Assembly: GCF_040412425.1 (NCBI RefSeq)
Contig: NC_089742.1
Span: 71,975,006 to 72,039,005, forward strand
Source of the DNA: Macrobrachium rosenbergii
Taxonomy: Eukaryota; Arthropoda; Malacostraca; Decapoda; Palaemonidae
Direction of reading: 5' to 3'
DNA length: 64,000 bases
A model generated the notes under the pieces. It was not told the DNA's origin, did no database searches, and worked only from the letters and a program-made list of their open reading frames with translations. Shown here in pieces: positions 48,007 through 58,537 of this stretch. Made by a program: the position numbers and the translations under genes. Each line of letters begins with the position of its first letter. The first letter of the stretch is position 1.

Positions 48007-48240
48007 ATTTTGAATTCCTAAGGATAAAGTAAGTAAAACAGCATTTGTAATAACACCATCTTCACATAACCAATATTTCATAAGATATCTGTTGTTGCAA
48101 ATGCTTGCCTATACACAAATGCTTTTGTAATTTAGCAGTTGTCTCATGCTACAGATATGAGACAAATTCACGAAAATTTGTCATAATTTTTTACCTCGTC
48201 TTACCTAAAGGTCATCTTCTGCACGAAAATATACGGTAGT
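48007..48240 (+). repeat. Repeat shared with 32,327-32,575
   Basis: ACAGCATTTGTAATAACACC, ATATTTCATAAGATATCTGT and TTTACCTCGTCTTA recur, slightly diverged, at 32.33-32.58 kb inside the Tigger-like element. It ends in GCACGAAAATATACGG-TA. It is probably the end of another TIR element; the family is not identified. Confidence 0.6.
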
Positions 48241-49183
48241 GGGATAAAAAGGAATAGTGGGCACACAGGATAAGAGGGAAGAGCTAGTTTCTGACAGACT
48301 GAAAACTAGAAAACCTCTTGCTTCTGTCCTTACTTCCAATCCTACCTTTACAAGAATCTCTTTGCTGCTTTTCCTGTTCTTGTCAGCTTCTAGTCACTTT
48401 GTATACAAAAACTGAAAAATTCTCAAAATAATTTGTATTCATTCTAGAAATACTTGCCATAGCTTTTTATATAGGAGTTCTCCTATTACACATGTATGCA
48501 ATGGCCAAGTACTGACTGAAAAAACATAAGATTAATGTAGATAAGCATAGAGAATCATGCCCACTCCTTACCAGCCTACCCACACCACTGGCTGCTCCAC
48601 CCAAATTGAGTGTATGTTAACCTAGAAGAGCAGTATGAAGCAGGGTGGCAGAGGTGGGTTTCCTCCTATATAAAAGCTATGGTTTGTGTACCCATGAAAA
48701 ATACCAATCATTTTAAAATTTTTTTTTTGTTTGTTCCTACAAGTGGCATAAACCTAGCTTTTTGTAGATGGAGATTCACTTACTAGGTGGGAGGTCATTG
48801 TACCTACTGTGAGGTTTAACAGGTGGAATGCCCTTGGTTTCCCTAACACCCTGGGTGAAGCCTTATCCCTACTCTGATGCTCCCCAATACCATCTGATGG
48901 AACCCATACCATCAGTTTTAGATTTTCCCTTGACTGGTAGGATACCACAACCCCTACCTACCCAACTGTACCTATCAGTCTTATGACCTAAGGGTTCATA
49001 CATATTACTGAAATTATATTAATACTTAGTGATGTTCTGACTTCCATCAATGCTCACCTCTCACCACAAGGGTTTCCATGTCCTCTGGGGTGTAGGTTCA
49101 CTCCTTCCCCATAGGACCAAGGAGCCACTGCTTCTTGGATGAAACATTACAGGTATTTCTATATCTGTCCATCACACTATCTG

Positions 49184-49900
49184 CTATGCTACCACCATTG
49201 GATCCAAAGTGAATGTGCTGAGGGACTTGCAGGCAACATCCGTGAGATAGAATGCTGTGAAGATGGTCTGTATCTTCCCAACTGATGCCTTCACTACTTG
49301 AGGGATGGAGTGATTCTTTTGCAAAGCCACCATGGAGCCCATGCCCCTTATATCGTGAGCTTCAACTTTGTCCTGTGGGTTCTCTTTTGTCTGGTTAGCA
49401 CAGTATGCCTTTGTTTTCACTTCCCTTATCCAGGAGATGGTATTCCTTGAGACTTCCTCCTTTGTCTTTCCAGTACTCACAAACAACCTTTTACATGCCA
49501 GTCTATGGGCTTCCAGTCCTTTTAATGTAGTAATTGACAGCCCTACTGGGGCATAATGACATTTCCTCCTCTTCTCCCCCTGCAAAGTCCCAAAGGGATG
49601 GGACAGAGAATCTTATGAACCTCAGATCCAGGACAGCTGGGTTCTGTATTTTGGTTACAAACTCTGGCAAAAACAAGAAAGACAATGATTTCCACCCTTG
49701 TCAGGGACCAAAACGGGACCATGAGGGGTCATAGTTACGTTGTGATGAGTTTGAAATTTGTTTATCGCCTCCCTGACCATGCTGAAAGATGGGAAAGTGT
49801 AAAGATCCAGATTGGACCAGTCTTGCAACATGCCATCTATTGCCCATGCATGAGGATATAGGGTTGGAGAGAAAAAGAGAAGAAGTCAACGGTTTCTAGA
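49184..49900 (-). pseudogene. DIRS tyrosine recombinase (Tyr retained)
   Basis: The frame 49,685-49,503 includes FLFLPEFVTKIQNP and FIRFSVPSLWDFA, matching the region after the first catalytic Arg in the 35-kb copy. The frame 49,585-49,184 carries CHYAPVGLSITTLKGLEAHR, KVEAHDIRGMGSMVALQ (HxxR box) and, at the nucleophile position, IFTAFYLTDVACKS, where the expected Tyr is present. The first catalytic Arg region is not clear. Frames are broken, so it is a relic. Confidence 0.7.
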
Positions 49901-49948
49901 GGTGGCAAACAGGTCTAATGTTGAAGGACCTGGTTCTGACAGCTCAGC

Positions 49949-51089
49949 TCATCTGCCAAGACGTTTGATTTCCTCTGGACAATCCAGGTAACCAGTGTCA
50001 CTCGATTTTGATCTGTCCACATGAGTAGATCTCTTGTTACCTGGTAGAGAGATAAGGAGTGAGTAACATCTTGTTTCTGGATCTAAGGCCATGGTATTGT
50101 CCAAGGGCACTACTACCGTATTGCTGCAGACCATGTTCGATAAATACTGAAGGCCTAGATGAACCGCCTTCTGTTCTCTGATATTTATATGTAGACTTTG
50201 TTGTCCTGGGGCCCAGCCCTTTGTTGGCCGACTCGGTTGATATGAGCTTCAGACTGTCACTCGATGGGCTGGAGTTCAATTCCCGCGGCCGGATGATGAA
50301 GAGTTAGAGGAATTTATTTCTGGTGATTGAAATTCATTTCTCGCTATAATGTGGTTCGGATTCCACAATAAGCTGTAGGTACCGTTGCTAAGTGACCAAT
50401 TGGTTCTTAGCCACGTAAAATAAGTCTAATCCTTCGGGCCAGCCCTAGGAGAGCTGTTAATAAGCTCAGTGGTCTGGTAAAACTAAGGTATACTTACTTT
50501 GTTCTGGGGCCCACATACTGAATACCTCCTGATTCCCCAGTAGGACTCCCCAGCCTAAGTCCAAGGCATCTGAATGCAAGTCTAGGTCGGGACTCAGAGG
50601 TTGAAGGGACTTCCCTTCTGATAGTCTTTCTTCTGGCAGCCACCATTGCAGGTCTGATTTGATCTCTGGGATGATCAAAAACACGTAGGAGTCTGGTTGT
50701 GTTTTCCTGTCCCAGTTGGCCTTTAGAAAGAATTGGAGAACTCTTATGTGCAATCTGCCCAGGTTGACAAACGACTCGATAGATGCTAGAGTCCCCAAAA
50801 GGCTCATCCACTGCTGAGCCAACCAGGACGGGTGATGGTCCAAAGGCGAAAACAACAGGGCTGACTTCTATGTCTGAGTGGCTCCTGTAGTGGTAAAGGA
50901 GCACCAGAGCTCTCTCCTCTTCAAAACACCAAGAGAAAAAAAGAGGCAAGGTCTTGTCTGCGCAGGACAGGACTCCCAGCCAGTCCGAGGTGATATCAGA
51001 CAAAAAAAAACTTGACAGTCTTTAATCTTCTTGGCCAGTGCCCCCGCTGTCCAGTCGAGGAAACTAAATACTTCGAACACCTTGAGCAA
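49949..51089 (-). pseudogene. DIRS reverse transcriptase thumb and RNase H relic
   Basis: The main frame (50,855-50,466) reads WLAQQWMSLLGTLASIESFV, then LGRLHIRVLQFFL, LIIPEIKSDLQWWL and LDLHSDALDLGWGVLLGNQ. This is the DIRS RT thumb (G.laS....vp.grlhmR.lq..L) leading into the RNase H start with its Asp in SDALDLGWG. The frame beyond the SINE (50,134-49,949) contains VVVPLDNTMAL, corresponding to the TDNTTVVAYI strand. The SINE splits the RNase H domain. Confidence 0.7.
50216..50495 (+). mobile_element. tRNA-derived SINE with target-site duplication
   Basis: The head reads TTGGCCGACTCGGTTG (A-box-like) and then GGGCTGGAGTTCAATTCCCG (B-box-like, GGTTCGAnTCC type), a tRNA-like RNA polymerase III promoter on the plus strand. 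The body includes GACCAATTGGTTCTTAGCCA, CCTTCGGGCCAGCCCTAGGA and a tail ending AAGGTATACTT. It is flanked by ACTTTGTT(GTC)CTGGGGCCCA at 50,195-50,215 and ACTTTGTTCTGGGGCCCACA at 50,496-50,514, a near-perfect target-site duplication. As I recall, this SINE family is common in decapod crustaceans. It is inserted in the RNase H region of a DIRS element. Confidence 0.85.
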
Positions 51090-51149
51090 ATCTTTGACAA
51101 GGTGGTCTAATTCTGCTGAGGAAAACGCGGAATGTTGAGAAGAGTTGAT

Positions 51150-52660
51150 TATACCAGAGAAGTCCCCTTGAGAGGAGGCAGGACTCCCAAAGAAGGAACT
51201 TCCCTGGTGACATAAAGCAAATATCCCTTTTGAACAAAGCGAGGGAGGAAAAGCAAAGGAACCTTTTCCTTATTCCCTTTTAGCTGAAAGCCAACCTTCA
51301 ATTTCCTTAACAGCCTTCTTGGAAGACGAAGAATGCACTATCTTGAGGAGTCTAGTCCTGTTGTCTGGATGAGACCTCATCAAAAGGGTCAGGGCAGGCA
51401 AGATTGGGGCAGCTGGGGCAAAAAAGGTGGGAAAATTCTCTTACTAATAGTGCATAAGAGCTGCATAGGCTGATGGAGGAGCAGGCTTGATTGTTCTTCC
51501 TCCTCCTCTGCTGAGGAGACCAGGGACAGGGTAGTCTCAAGAGAAGTCTTGGGAGCAGAGGGAGCTTTCTTTAGCAAGCTCATAATCTCAGCCAAGTGCT
51601 GCTTAATGGGAACCAATGAAGGATTGTCTTGAACTAAAGCTGAAGGCAACTGAAGAGAAGCAATAGGTCTAGGAGTGGATGCTTGGTGCTCAGAGGAGGG
51701 CAACGTGTACTGAAGAATTGGCGCCAGGAGCTCGGGAACTGGCTTTGGGCGCTCAGGAACTGGCATCGGGCACTCAAAAGGAGAGAGGCGTTTGGATGGA
51801 CGCTGATGTGGGTCGCCTGAGAAGAGTTCACTGGGAGCTTAGGGGCCATGTGAGGGTGCTCAGCGGTTGGGCACACAGAGAGAAGGCCTCTAGACTGTTT
51901 CATGTGGAAAGAAAAGGATGATGGATCAGGCAGGGACAGAAGAGTCCACAGTGTAACTGCACAAAGGCTGTGGGCTGACTGGCCTTCTTAGACCGCTTAA
52001 CAGGAAGCGGATCATAACAGCGACCAACCTCATCTGAATAGCATTTTAGAGGACGTGATGAATCTAGGGATTGCTTGCAGCGCCTCCTGTCCGCACTGGA
52101 ATTGTCAGAACTAGAAGACGACTGGTGGACATTAAATGAGATGCCTTTCCAACAGCTGTCTGTTGATATCTGGGATCACGCAACAGGCTTGACTTAGGGG
52201 GTGACTACCTGTAGGCAAACCCCATCAGCCTCCCTTGGACTTCCAGTATGTCTTCTCCCAGATTCAGGGGAGCATGAAAGGGACCATCGTCTAGGAGAAC
52301 CAATGGGACAAGTAGCCACCTCCTCCACTTGCACTACATTGTCACACATCCCTTTTGTGTAAACACTGTCCATAAGCACTTTCAGTGACTCCCAATTCTG
52401 CCACTGTACTAACCACAAGACCTATCTTCTTATTGAACCTAGATTCGAGACTGGCAATGGCATTACGATTGGAAGCAAGGGAGCCAGCCACGAGAGTAGG
52501 TGGATGAATAGTAGGAGGGCCAGTTTTAGGAGAAAAAGTGGGAATAAGAGTAAAAGGAATAGCAGGACTAGCTTCTAAACTAGGTTTAGGACTGGCTTCT
52601 AGGCTATGCGATCGTTTTTCGGCTCTAGAAGCCGCTTTCCTCTTCCTATCCCTTTGTAAC
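51150..52660 (-). pseudogene. DIRS gag relic, downstream part
   Basis: Just left of the TTAA element the minus strand reads KLQRDRKRKAASRAEKRSHS (52,659 on), then Pro/Ser/Thr-rich sequence and SLESRFNKKIGLVVSTVAEL. Next come 52,418-52,194, and an open frame (51,766-51,389) with repeated P-rich motifs and SLVPIKQHLAEIMSLLKKAP. The basic patch plus Pro-rich linker is typical of DIRS ORF1 proteins. Stops and frameshifts are frequent. Confidence 0.5.
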
Positions 52661-54852
52661 TTAACCCTTTAACACCAAAGCCCTATTTACAAAAACGTCT
52701 CCCGTATGCCGGCGGCGTTCGGTGAGTTAGCGCCAAAGCGGAAAAAAGTTTTTTTAAAAAAATCACAGCACGCTTAGTTTTTAAGATTAAGAGTTCATTT
52801 TTGGCTCATTTTTTTGTCATAGCCTGAAGTTTAGTATGCAACCATCAGAAATGAAAAATATCATTATCATATATAAATATTGGAATATATGACAGCTAAA
52901 AAAAAAACTCGAATATAATTGTATACAAATCGTGCTGTAAGCAAAACGGTTAAAGCTAATGACTTAATTTTTTTTAGTTGTATTGTACACTAAATTGCAA
53001 TGATTTTGGTATATAACAAATTTTAAAACGATCAAAGCAACACAGAGAAAATATTATCACAAAATGATGCATGAATTAAATAACGCGGACGTAAAAATTT
53101 TTTTTTTTCAAAATTCACCAAAAATCGAAATATTGTGCTAGAGACTTCCCGTTTGTTGAAAAATGAAGCTAATTGATTGAATATTACTAGACTGTAAGTG
53201 TTTTAGCTTACAATTGCAGTTTTCGACCATTTCGTCGAGTTAAAGTTGACCGAAAAGTCGAATTTTTCTATTTATCGTGATTTATATGAAAATATTTCAA
53301 AACTGATAAAAGCTACAACCATGAGTTATTTTTTGTTGTATTGTAAATGAAATTGCACACATTTTCATATATAAAACTTTATGTAACGACTAATATAAAC
53401 GGTGCAAATATTACGACAACGAGGCGAAAGAATTTCTGAGATGTTCGGCCGAAGTTACAGCAAGAGACGTAAGGAAAATTTTTTAAAAAATTCACCATAA
53501 ATCGAAATATTGTGCTAGAGACTTCCAATTTATTGCAAAATGAAGGTAAACGACTGAATATTACTAGAATGTAAGAGTTTTAGCTTACAATTATGTTTTT
53601 TTACCATTTCGGTCGAGTTAAAGTAGACCGAAGCTTGAAATTTTGGCAGTTATCGTGATTTATGTGAAAATATTTCAAAACTGATAAAAGCTACAACCAT
53701 GAACTAATTTCTGTTGTATTCTACATGAAATTGCACACATTTTCATATAAAAGTTTATGTAACGACTAATGTAAAACGATGCAAACATTACGACAACATG
53801 ACGAAAAGAATTTCTGAGATGTTCGGCCGTGTTATCACAAGAGATGTAAGGAAAAAATTTTTTTTTCAGAAATTCACCATAAATCGAAATATTGTGCTAG
53901 AGGCTTCCAGTTTGTTGCAAAATGAAGGTACATGATTGAATATTACTAAAATGTAAGAGTTTTAGCTTATAATTGCGTTTTTTACCATTTCGGTCGAGTT
54001 AAAGTTGACCGAAGGTTGAAATTTTGGCAGTTATCGTGATTTATATGAAAATATTTCAAAACTGATAAAAGCTACAACCATGAGTTATTTTCTGTTGTAT
54101 TCTACATGAAATTGCACACATTTCCATATATAAAAGTTTATGTAACAACTAATATAAAACAGTGCAAACATTACGACAACGTGATTTAAAGAATTTCTGG
54201 CGCGACGTAAGGAAAAAGCTTTTTTTCAAAAATTCACCATTAATCGAAATATTGTGCTAGAGACTTCCAATTGGTTGCAAAATGAAGGTAAATGATTGAA
54301 TATTACTAGAATGTAAGAGTTTTAGCTTACAATTGCATTTTTTTACCATTTCGGTCGAGTCAAAGTTGACCGAAGGTTGAAATTTTGGCAGTTATCGAGA
54401 TTTATATGAAAATATTTCAAAACTGATAAAAGCTACAACCATGAGTTATTTTCTGTTGTATAGTACATGAAATTGCGCACATTTTCATATATAAAACTTT
54501 ATGTAACGGCTAATATAGAACAGTGCAAAAATTACGACAAAATGACAAAAGAATTTCTGAAATTTTCGGCCGAGTTACATACAAGGGCGTAAGAAAAAAG
54601 TTTTTTCAAAAATTCACCATAAATCGAAATATTGTGCTAGAGACTTCCAATTTGTTGCAAAATGAAGGTACATGATTGAATATTACTAGAATGTAAGAGT
54701 TTTAGCTTACAATAAGTTTTCGACCATTTCGGTTGAGTCAAAGTTGACCGAAGGTTGAAATTTTTTGTAGTTGACGTTTGCTACGTCCACTCGGCATTCA
54801 ACAGACAATTTTAGTCGACGTTTGCTACGTCCAACAGGCGTTTAAGGGTTAA
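52661..54852 (+). mobile_element. TTAA-flanked non-coding element with internal repeats, copy 1 (2,192 bp)
   Basis: The element is bounded by TTAA at 52661-52664 and 54849-54852. Its ends read inward CCCTTTAACACC and (other strand) CCCTTAAACGCC. A GC-rich block near the left end (CGTCTCCCGTATGCCGGCGG) is followed by about four and a half tandem units of roughly 360-382 bp, marked by TTCACCATAAATCGAAATAT at 53114, 53491, 53873, 54233 and 54613. The right end holds two copies of GACGTTTGCTACGTCCA. It has no coding capacity. The same element occurs inverted at 58538-60726. It lies within DIRS gag sequence in intron d-e. Confidence 0.9.
53100..54760 (+). repeat. Internal tandem array, about 380-bp units
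   Basis: Each unit has AAATCGAAATATTGTGCTAG, GTAAGAGTTTTAGCTTACAA, CCATTTCGGTCGAGT, CTGATAAAAGCTACAACCAT and a T-rich joint. Spacings are 377, 382, 360 and 380. GTAAGAGTTTTAGCTTAC-type foldbacks recur in each unit. Confidence 0.9.
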
Positions 54853-55250
54853 CCAGGGAGATCTAAGCACTTTCCAATGTTTCTCATCCCTATTAGAACA
54901 TTCATTACGTGTTTTCTCCTTACTGCATTCTTGCACATTCATTACGTGTTTTCTCCTTACTGCATTCTTTCAAGTCAAATGTGGATCATAACATGATTTA
55001 GTCAGCCTAGTTTTGCATCCTTCACTGCAATAGCAAAAACTAGAAAAGCTAGAATCTGACATAACTACAAAACTAGGATCCTGAGCTGACAAAAGTTCGG
55101 AAAGTTACCAAAATAAAGTGATAATACTTCACCAATGTCCAGTAAAGACAAGCGAAGAGCAAGAAAAAAGCTGTTGCAATGGCACCGATGTACGACGAAC
55201 CATGGCAGAAACACTGTAGAACTAGCCGGCCAGTTGCTTCCCCAAGTGCT
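54853..55250 (-). pseudogene. DIRS gag relic, N-terminal Cys-rich part
   Basis: Minus-strand frames in this segment read CSEGCKTRLTKS near 55,000 and NECSNRDEKHWKVLRSPW at 54,930-54,853, a Cys/Trp-rich region like that preceding the basic patch in other DIRS gag proteins. A 37-bp tandem duplication (54898-54971) shifts the frame inside it. Confidence 0.5.
54898..54971. repeat. 37-bp tandem duplication
   Basis: ACATTCATTACGTGTTTTCT starts at 54898 and 54935. The copies differ at one position near the end. Confidence 0.92.
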
Positions 55251-55390
55251 CATTTAATGGGCGGAGCTCGTCACCTACACAAAAAACATAGAGGCGCTAC
55301 CGCGAATTTTAAAAAAGGCTCCGGCGACGAGTGAAAACTTTAGCTATGTAATTACTTGGTAAGTTGCTTATGTGAAAATCTCTTATTCTG

Positions 55391-56544
55391 AGTAAGTTTT
55401 GTAATTCTGACCACTTCTTGTAAGACCAACTATGACGTTCAGTAGTCAGTAGAGTTCATCACCGATATATTATGTAATGTTATGAACCAATAATTCTTAG
55501 TTGCCTCTGTCATCTTGACCTCTCTACAATTAAACAATTATTACTCTCACCACTAAGTATGGAATTTTTTCCTCATCTAGACATAACTCACAAACGCTGA
55601 TCAGACACTCATTTATGATATCACCAATGTACAGCAGCATGCCATTCTTAACCATGTTAACCGCTGGTTTCTTTACATCCTTCATCCTCTCTATTGCCCT
55701 CATGTCCTTGAAGAGTCACATCAAAAGGTATTCTCATTACTAAACTAACTCATTTAGTTCTGCTTCCCTTCTTCCTTCTACATTCAACAAATCTTCAGAA
55801 TATTCACTCACTTGAACCTTAAATGAATTCAATTCACAAAAACTTCTCCTTTTGAATCTTTTAATCTAAGATTACACGTTCATTAACTTCTGTTTACTTT
55901 TTCAAAAAAATATTTATTGCTAAAAATCTTGCTCACTTTCTCCACTATTTTTAACACTTGTCTCCTCTTCCTTCTCAGTTTCTTCTTGACTATGCTATCA
56001 GTAGTGACTGCACAAAATCTTTATATTTTCACCAAACACCTAATATGCTCATCCTGAGATACTGTTTTTTTTTATTCCCCTATTCTTACCATCCTTGATC
56101 CCTCCATGCTTAACCTATGCTCCAATCATATAATTTTAGATAATATTCATTTATGTATTCTTTCAATATCACTTTTCTTGATTATGTTGAAAATAACTGT
56201 ATATTATTGTTATGAAATGTTTATCCATATGTTTTTCTGTGTATAACAATAGCCTCTGGGCAATAAACTCCACATTTAAACTCATTACTGTCCACTTAGG
56301 ACCGCACTACCTTATAAACAGCCTCTATACTATAGGCGCAGCACTATGGTCTGAACTTCAAGATGGTGCATAACATCCCTAGATCTCACTGCATTAGTCT
56401 AAAGGTAACTAACTCTATTTTAGACTTGCTGTCTCCACTCTCTATTTTATCAACTATTATCTTTTAAGGTGAGGGTACAGTATGTATGATTATGAAACAA
56501 CCACCCTTAAGTAGCAAACATTTTTAAAGAAATAATCCACTTAC
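55391..56544. other. Intron d-e, unique part
   Basis: AT-rich, with no repeat or coding signal recognised. Confidence 0.55.
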
Positions 56545-56659
56545 CATAACTACATCTATAAGGTCTCACAAACTGGTCAATGGGGGGACTCGCTGGATAT
56601 CCAGACCGTATAGTTCCAACTTTGATATACCGAGGTTCATCATAAGGATGAAAATTTTT
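56545..56659 (-). CDS. C2H2 zinc-finger gene, exon d (zinc fingers 3b and 4a)
   Basis: The acceptor GCTTTTCAG precedes 56659 and the donor GTAAGT follows 56545, giving 115 nt, phase 0 in and phase 1 out. It begins KNFHPYDEPRYIKVGTIRSG, where His 4 completes finger 3 (H-x4-H with the last His of exon c), and ends FVRPYRCSY, the start of finger 4. The middle (IRSGYPASPPIDQF) is a linker longer than the usual TGEKP type. The exon is too short to be visible as a long open frame; it is supported by splice sites, phase and finger spacing on both sides. It lies between the two inverted TTAA elements. Confidence 0.85.
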
Positions 56660-56983
56660 CTGAAAAGCAGTCCATTAATTAGAAATGATAGGTTTCAAAA
56701 TAAATAAAAACAAAATTACCCCTTAAGATTTCCTATGAGGGGATGTTCAACACTTTTCTGGAATATTTTTGCCTTAACTTCATTCATCAGGTTTTGGTTT
56801 GTATTTGAAGCCGAATAATTGTATATTTTTAAAACATATAGTGTATATTAAAAATACACAGAATATTGCCGTGAAATTAGTTAAGAATAGAATTTTCTTA
56901 ATTTCCAGATAAATTTTTTTCTCAAAAACATGAAAAGTTATATAATCCTTTTGTAAAATGAAAAAATATAAATTTCCTTTCCA

Positions 56984-57203
<220 letters not shown>

Positions 57204-57429
57204 CTGGTATTTATGTTTGTTACTGCATCACATCAAATGATGTAATCCCTAGAAAATGAAAAAATATCAAATATTTTTACATTAGGTCAAATATTTTGAC
57301 AATGCTGTAGTACATAGTTTTGGAATAACATCTGGGGGGCATTGAGAGATGAATTGAACATATATAATAATACTGATTTCCAAACCATTTTTAATGGTGA
57401 ATTATAAACATTACTGCCTGTTTTTTATT

Positions 57430-57481
57430 ATTTGTCCTTGCATGTTTTTATATGCAATAAAAAAATCATGCAAGGACAAAT
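57430..57481. other. Short perfect hairpin (15-bp stem)
   Basis: ATTTGTCCTTGCATG (57430-57444) and CATGCAAGGACAAAT (57467-57481) are exact reverse complements. The loop contains TTTTTAT and ATAAAAA, which extend the pairing. No known RNA family recognised. Confidence 0.85.
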
Positions 57482-58173
57482 CATATAAGATAGGCAATTA
57501 TGTTTATGATTCTCTATTATGAACTGTTTTGGACACCATTCTCTTTCAATGTAGTCATATTCAAACCATCTCCCAATACCTTCCAGAAGTCATTCCATAG
57601 TTGCCTATTGTCAAAATATTTGATGAATTTTTTCTATTTTCTACAGATGATTGTCATCTGATGTCACTAGAATCTGAAGGGATGAAATATGCATAACATC
57701 ATTTAAAATAACTGGAATCTCTAAGGGTTAACCATCCACACAACTTTCAGCTATTTCACAAAACCACTACCACCATGTTCAAAAACATCAATTAATTCTA
57801 TAAGCCATCAACAGTTATTACTTTGAATATCTTCAAACAGCTTTCACTATCAAAATTTTTAATAGTTGTTTAGCTTTCCATGTTCAAATTAAGCACTGTA
57901 CATACTTCCCTTGTTGAAAAAATTCCATTCACATATTTATGCTACCCTAATCAATCATTTTAAACTCAATTCCCATGATATATCTGTTCCCTGCACAATC
58001 AGCTTGTACATTTTCAATATTCATGCTTTCTCAGGTCATGAAAATTTGTCATTATCTGTTAAAAATAACAGCAATATGATTCAACTGAAAGCATATGTAA
58101 ACATTTCAGGCAGCTAGAAAATAAGAAGCAAATATTCAATGTAAAATAACTAGCAGAAACATAAGATCCATAC

Positions 58174-58312
58174 CAGGTGGACACCCATGTAGATTTTGGT
58201 ATAAGCGCGATACAGACAGTATTTACACTGGTACTCGCAATTACTATGCTCTGTTAGAACATGATCTATGAGAGTATCAGGGTCACTCATCAGCATCAGA
58301 CAGTAGCAGCAC
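58174..58312 (-). CDS. C2H2 zinc-finger gene, exon c (zinc finger 2 and 3a)
   Basis: The acceptor CATTTGCAG precedes 58312 and the donor GTATGG follows 58174, giving 139 nt, phase 2 in and phase 0 out. Finger 2 is CCYCLMLMSDPDTLIDHVLT then EH (C-x2-C-x12-H-x4-H). Finger 3 begins YQCKYCLYRAYTKIYMGVHL and takes its last His from exon d. The short linker between fingers (SNCE) and the aromatic residue before the first Cys are typical of consecutive DNA-binding fingers. Splice phase agrees with exons b and d. Confidence 0.88.
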
Positions 58313-58537
58313 CTGCAAATGAAAAGCAAAATAATTAAAGGCACCGGTCGAGACAGACAAATGTAAAAAACATTACCTCTTGTCATAAGATTACAAATAC
58401 ACCTCTATTATTACTGTACAGGTTCACCACTAACTTGAAAACTGATTTTCAAATCAATCCTTAAAAAAACTTGAGATTAATGACAATAAATAAATAAAAC
58501 TAATTTTTACCATCATCTCCTTCCTTTCAGTTTGCTT

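Larger units (their letters stand above)
48425..55390 (-). mobile_element. DIRS-type retrotransposon with nested SINE and TTAA element
   Basis: On the minus strand: gag N-terminus (about 55,250-54,853), TTAA element (54852-52661), rest of gag (52,660-51,150), RT/RNase H (51,089-49,949, with a SINE at 50,216-50,495), recombinase (49,900-49,184), then a terminal region with AATTTGTATT ... GAAAAATACCAATCATTTTA inverted motifs like those near 34.43 and 34.72 kb. Gag sequence on both sides of the TTAA element indicates that the element inserted within gag. The limits at each end are approximate. Confidence 0.75.
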
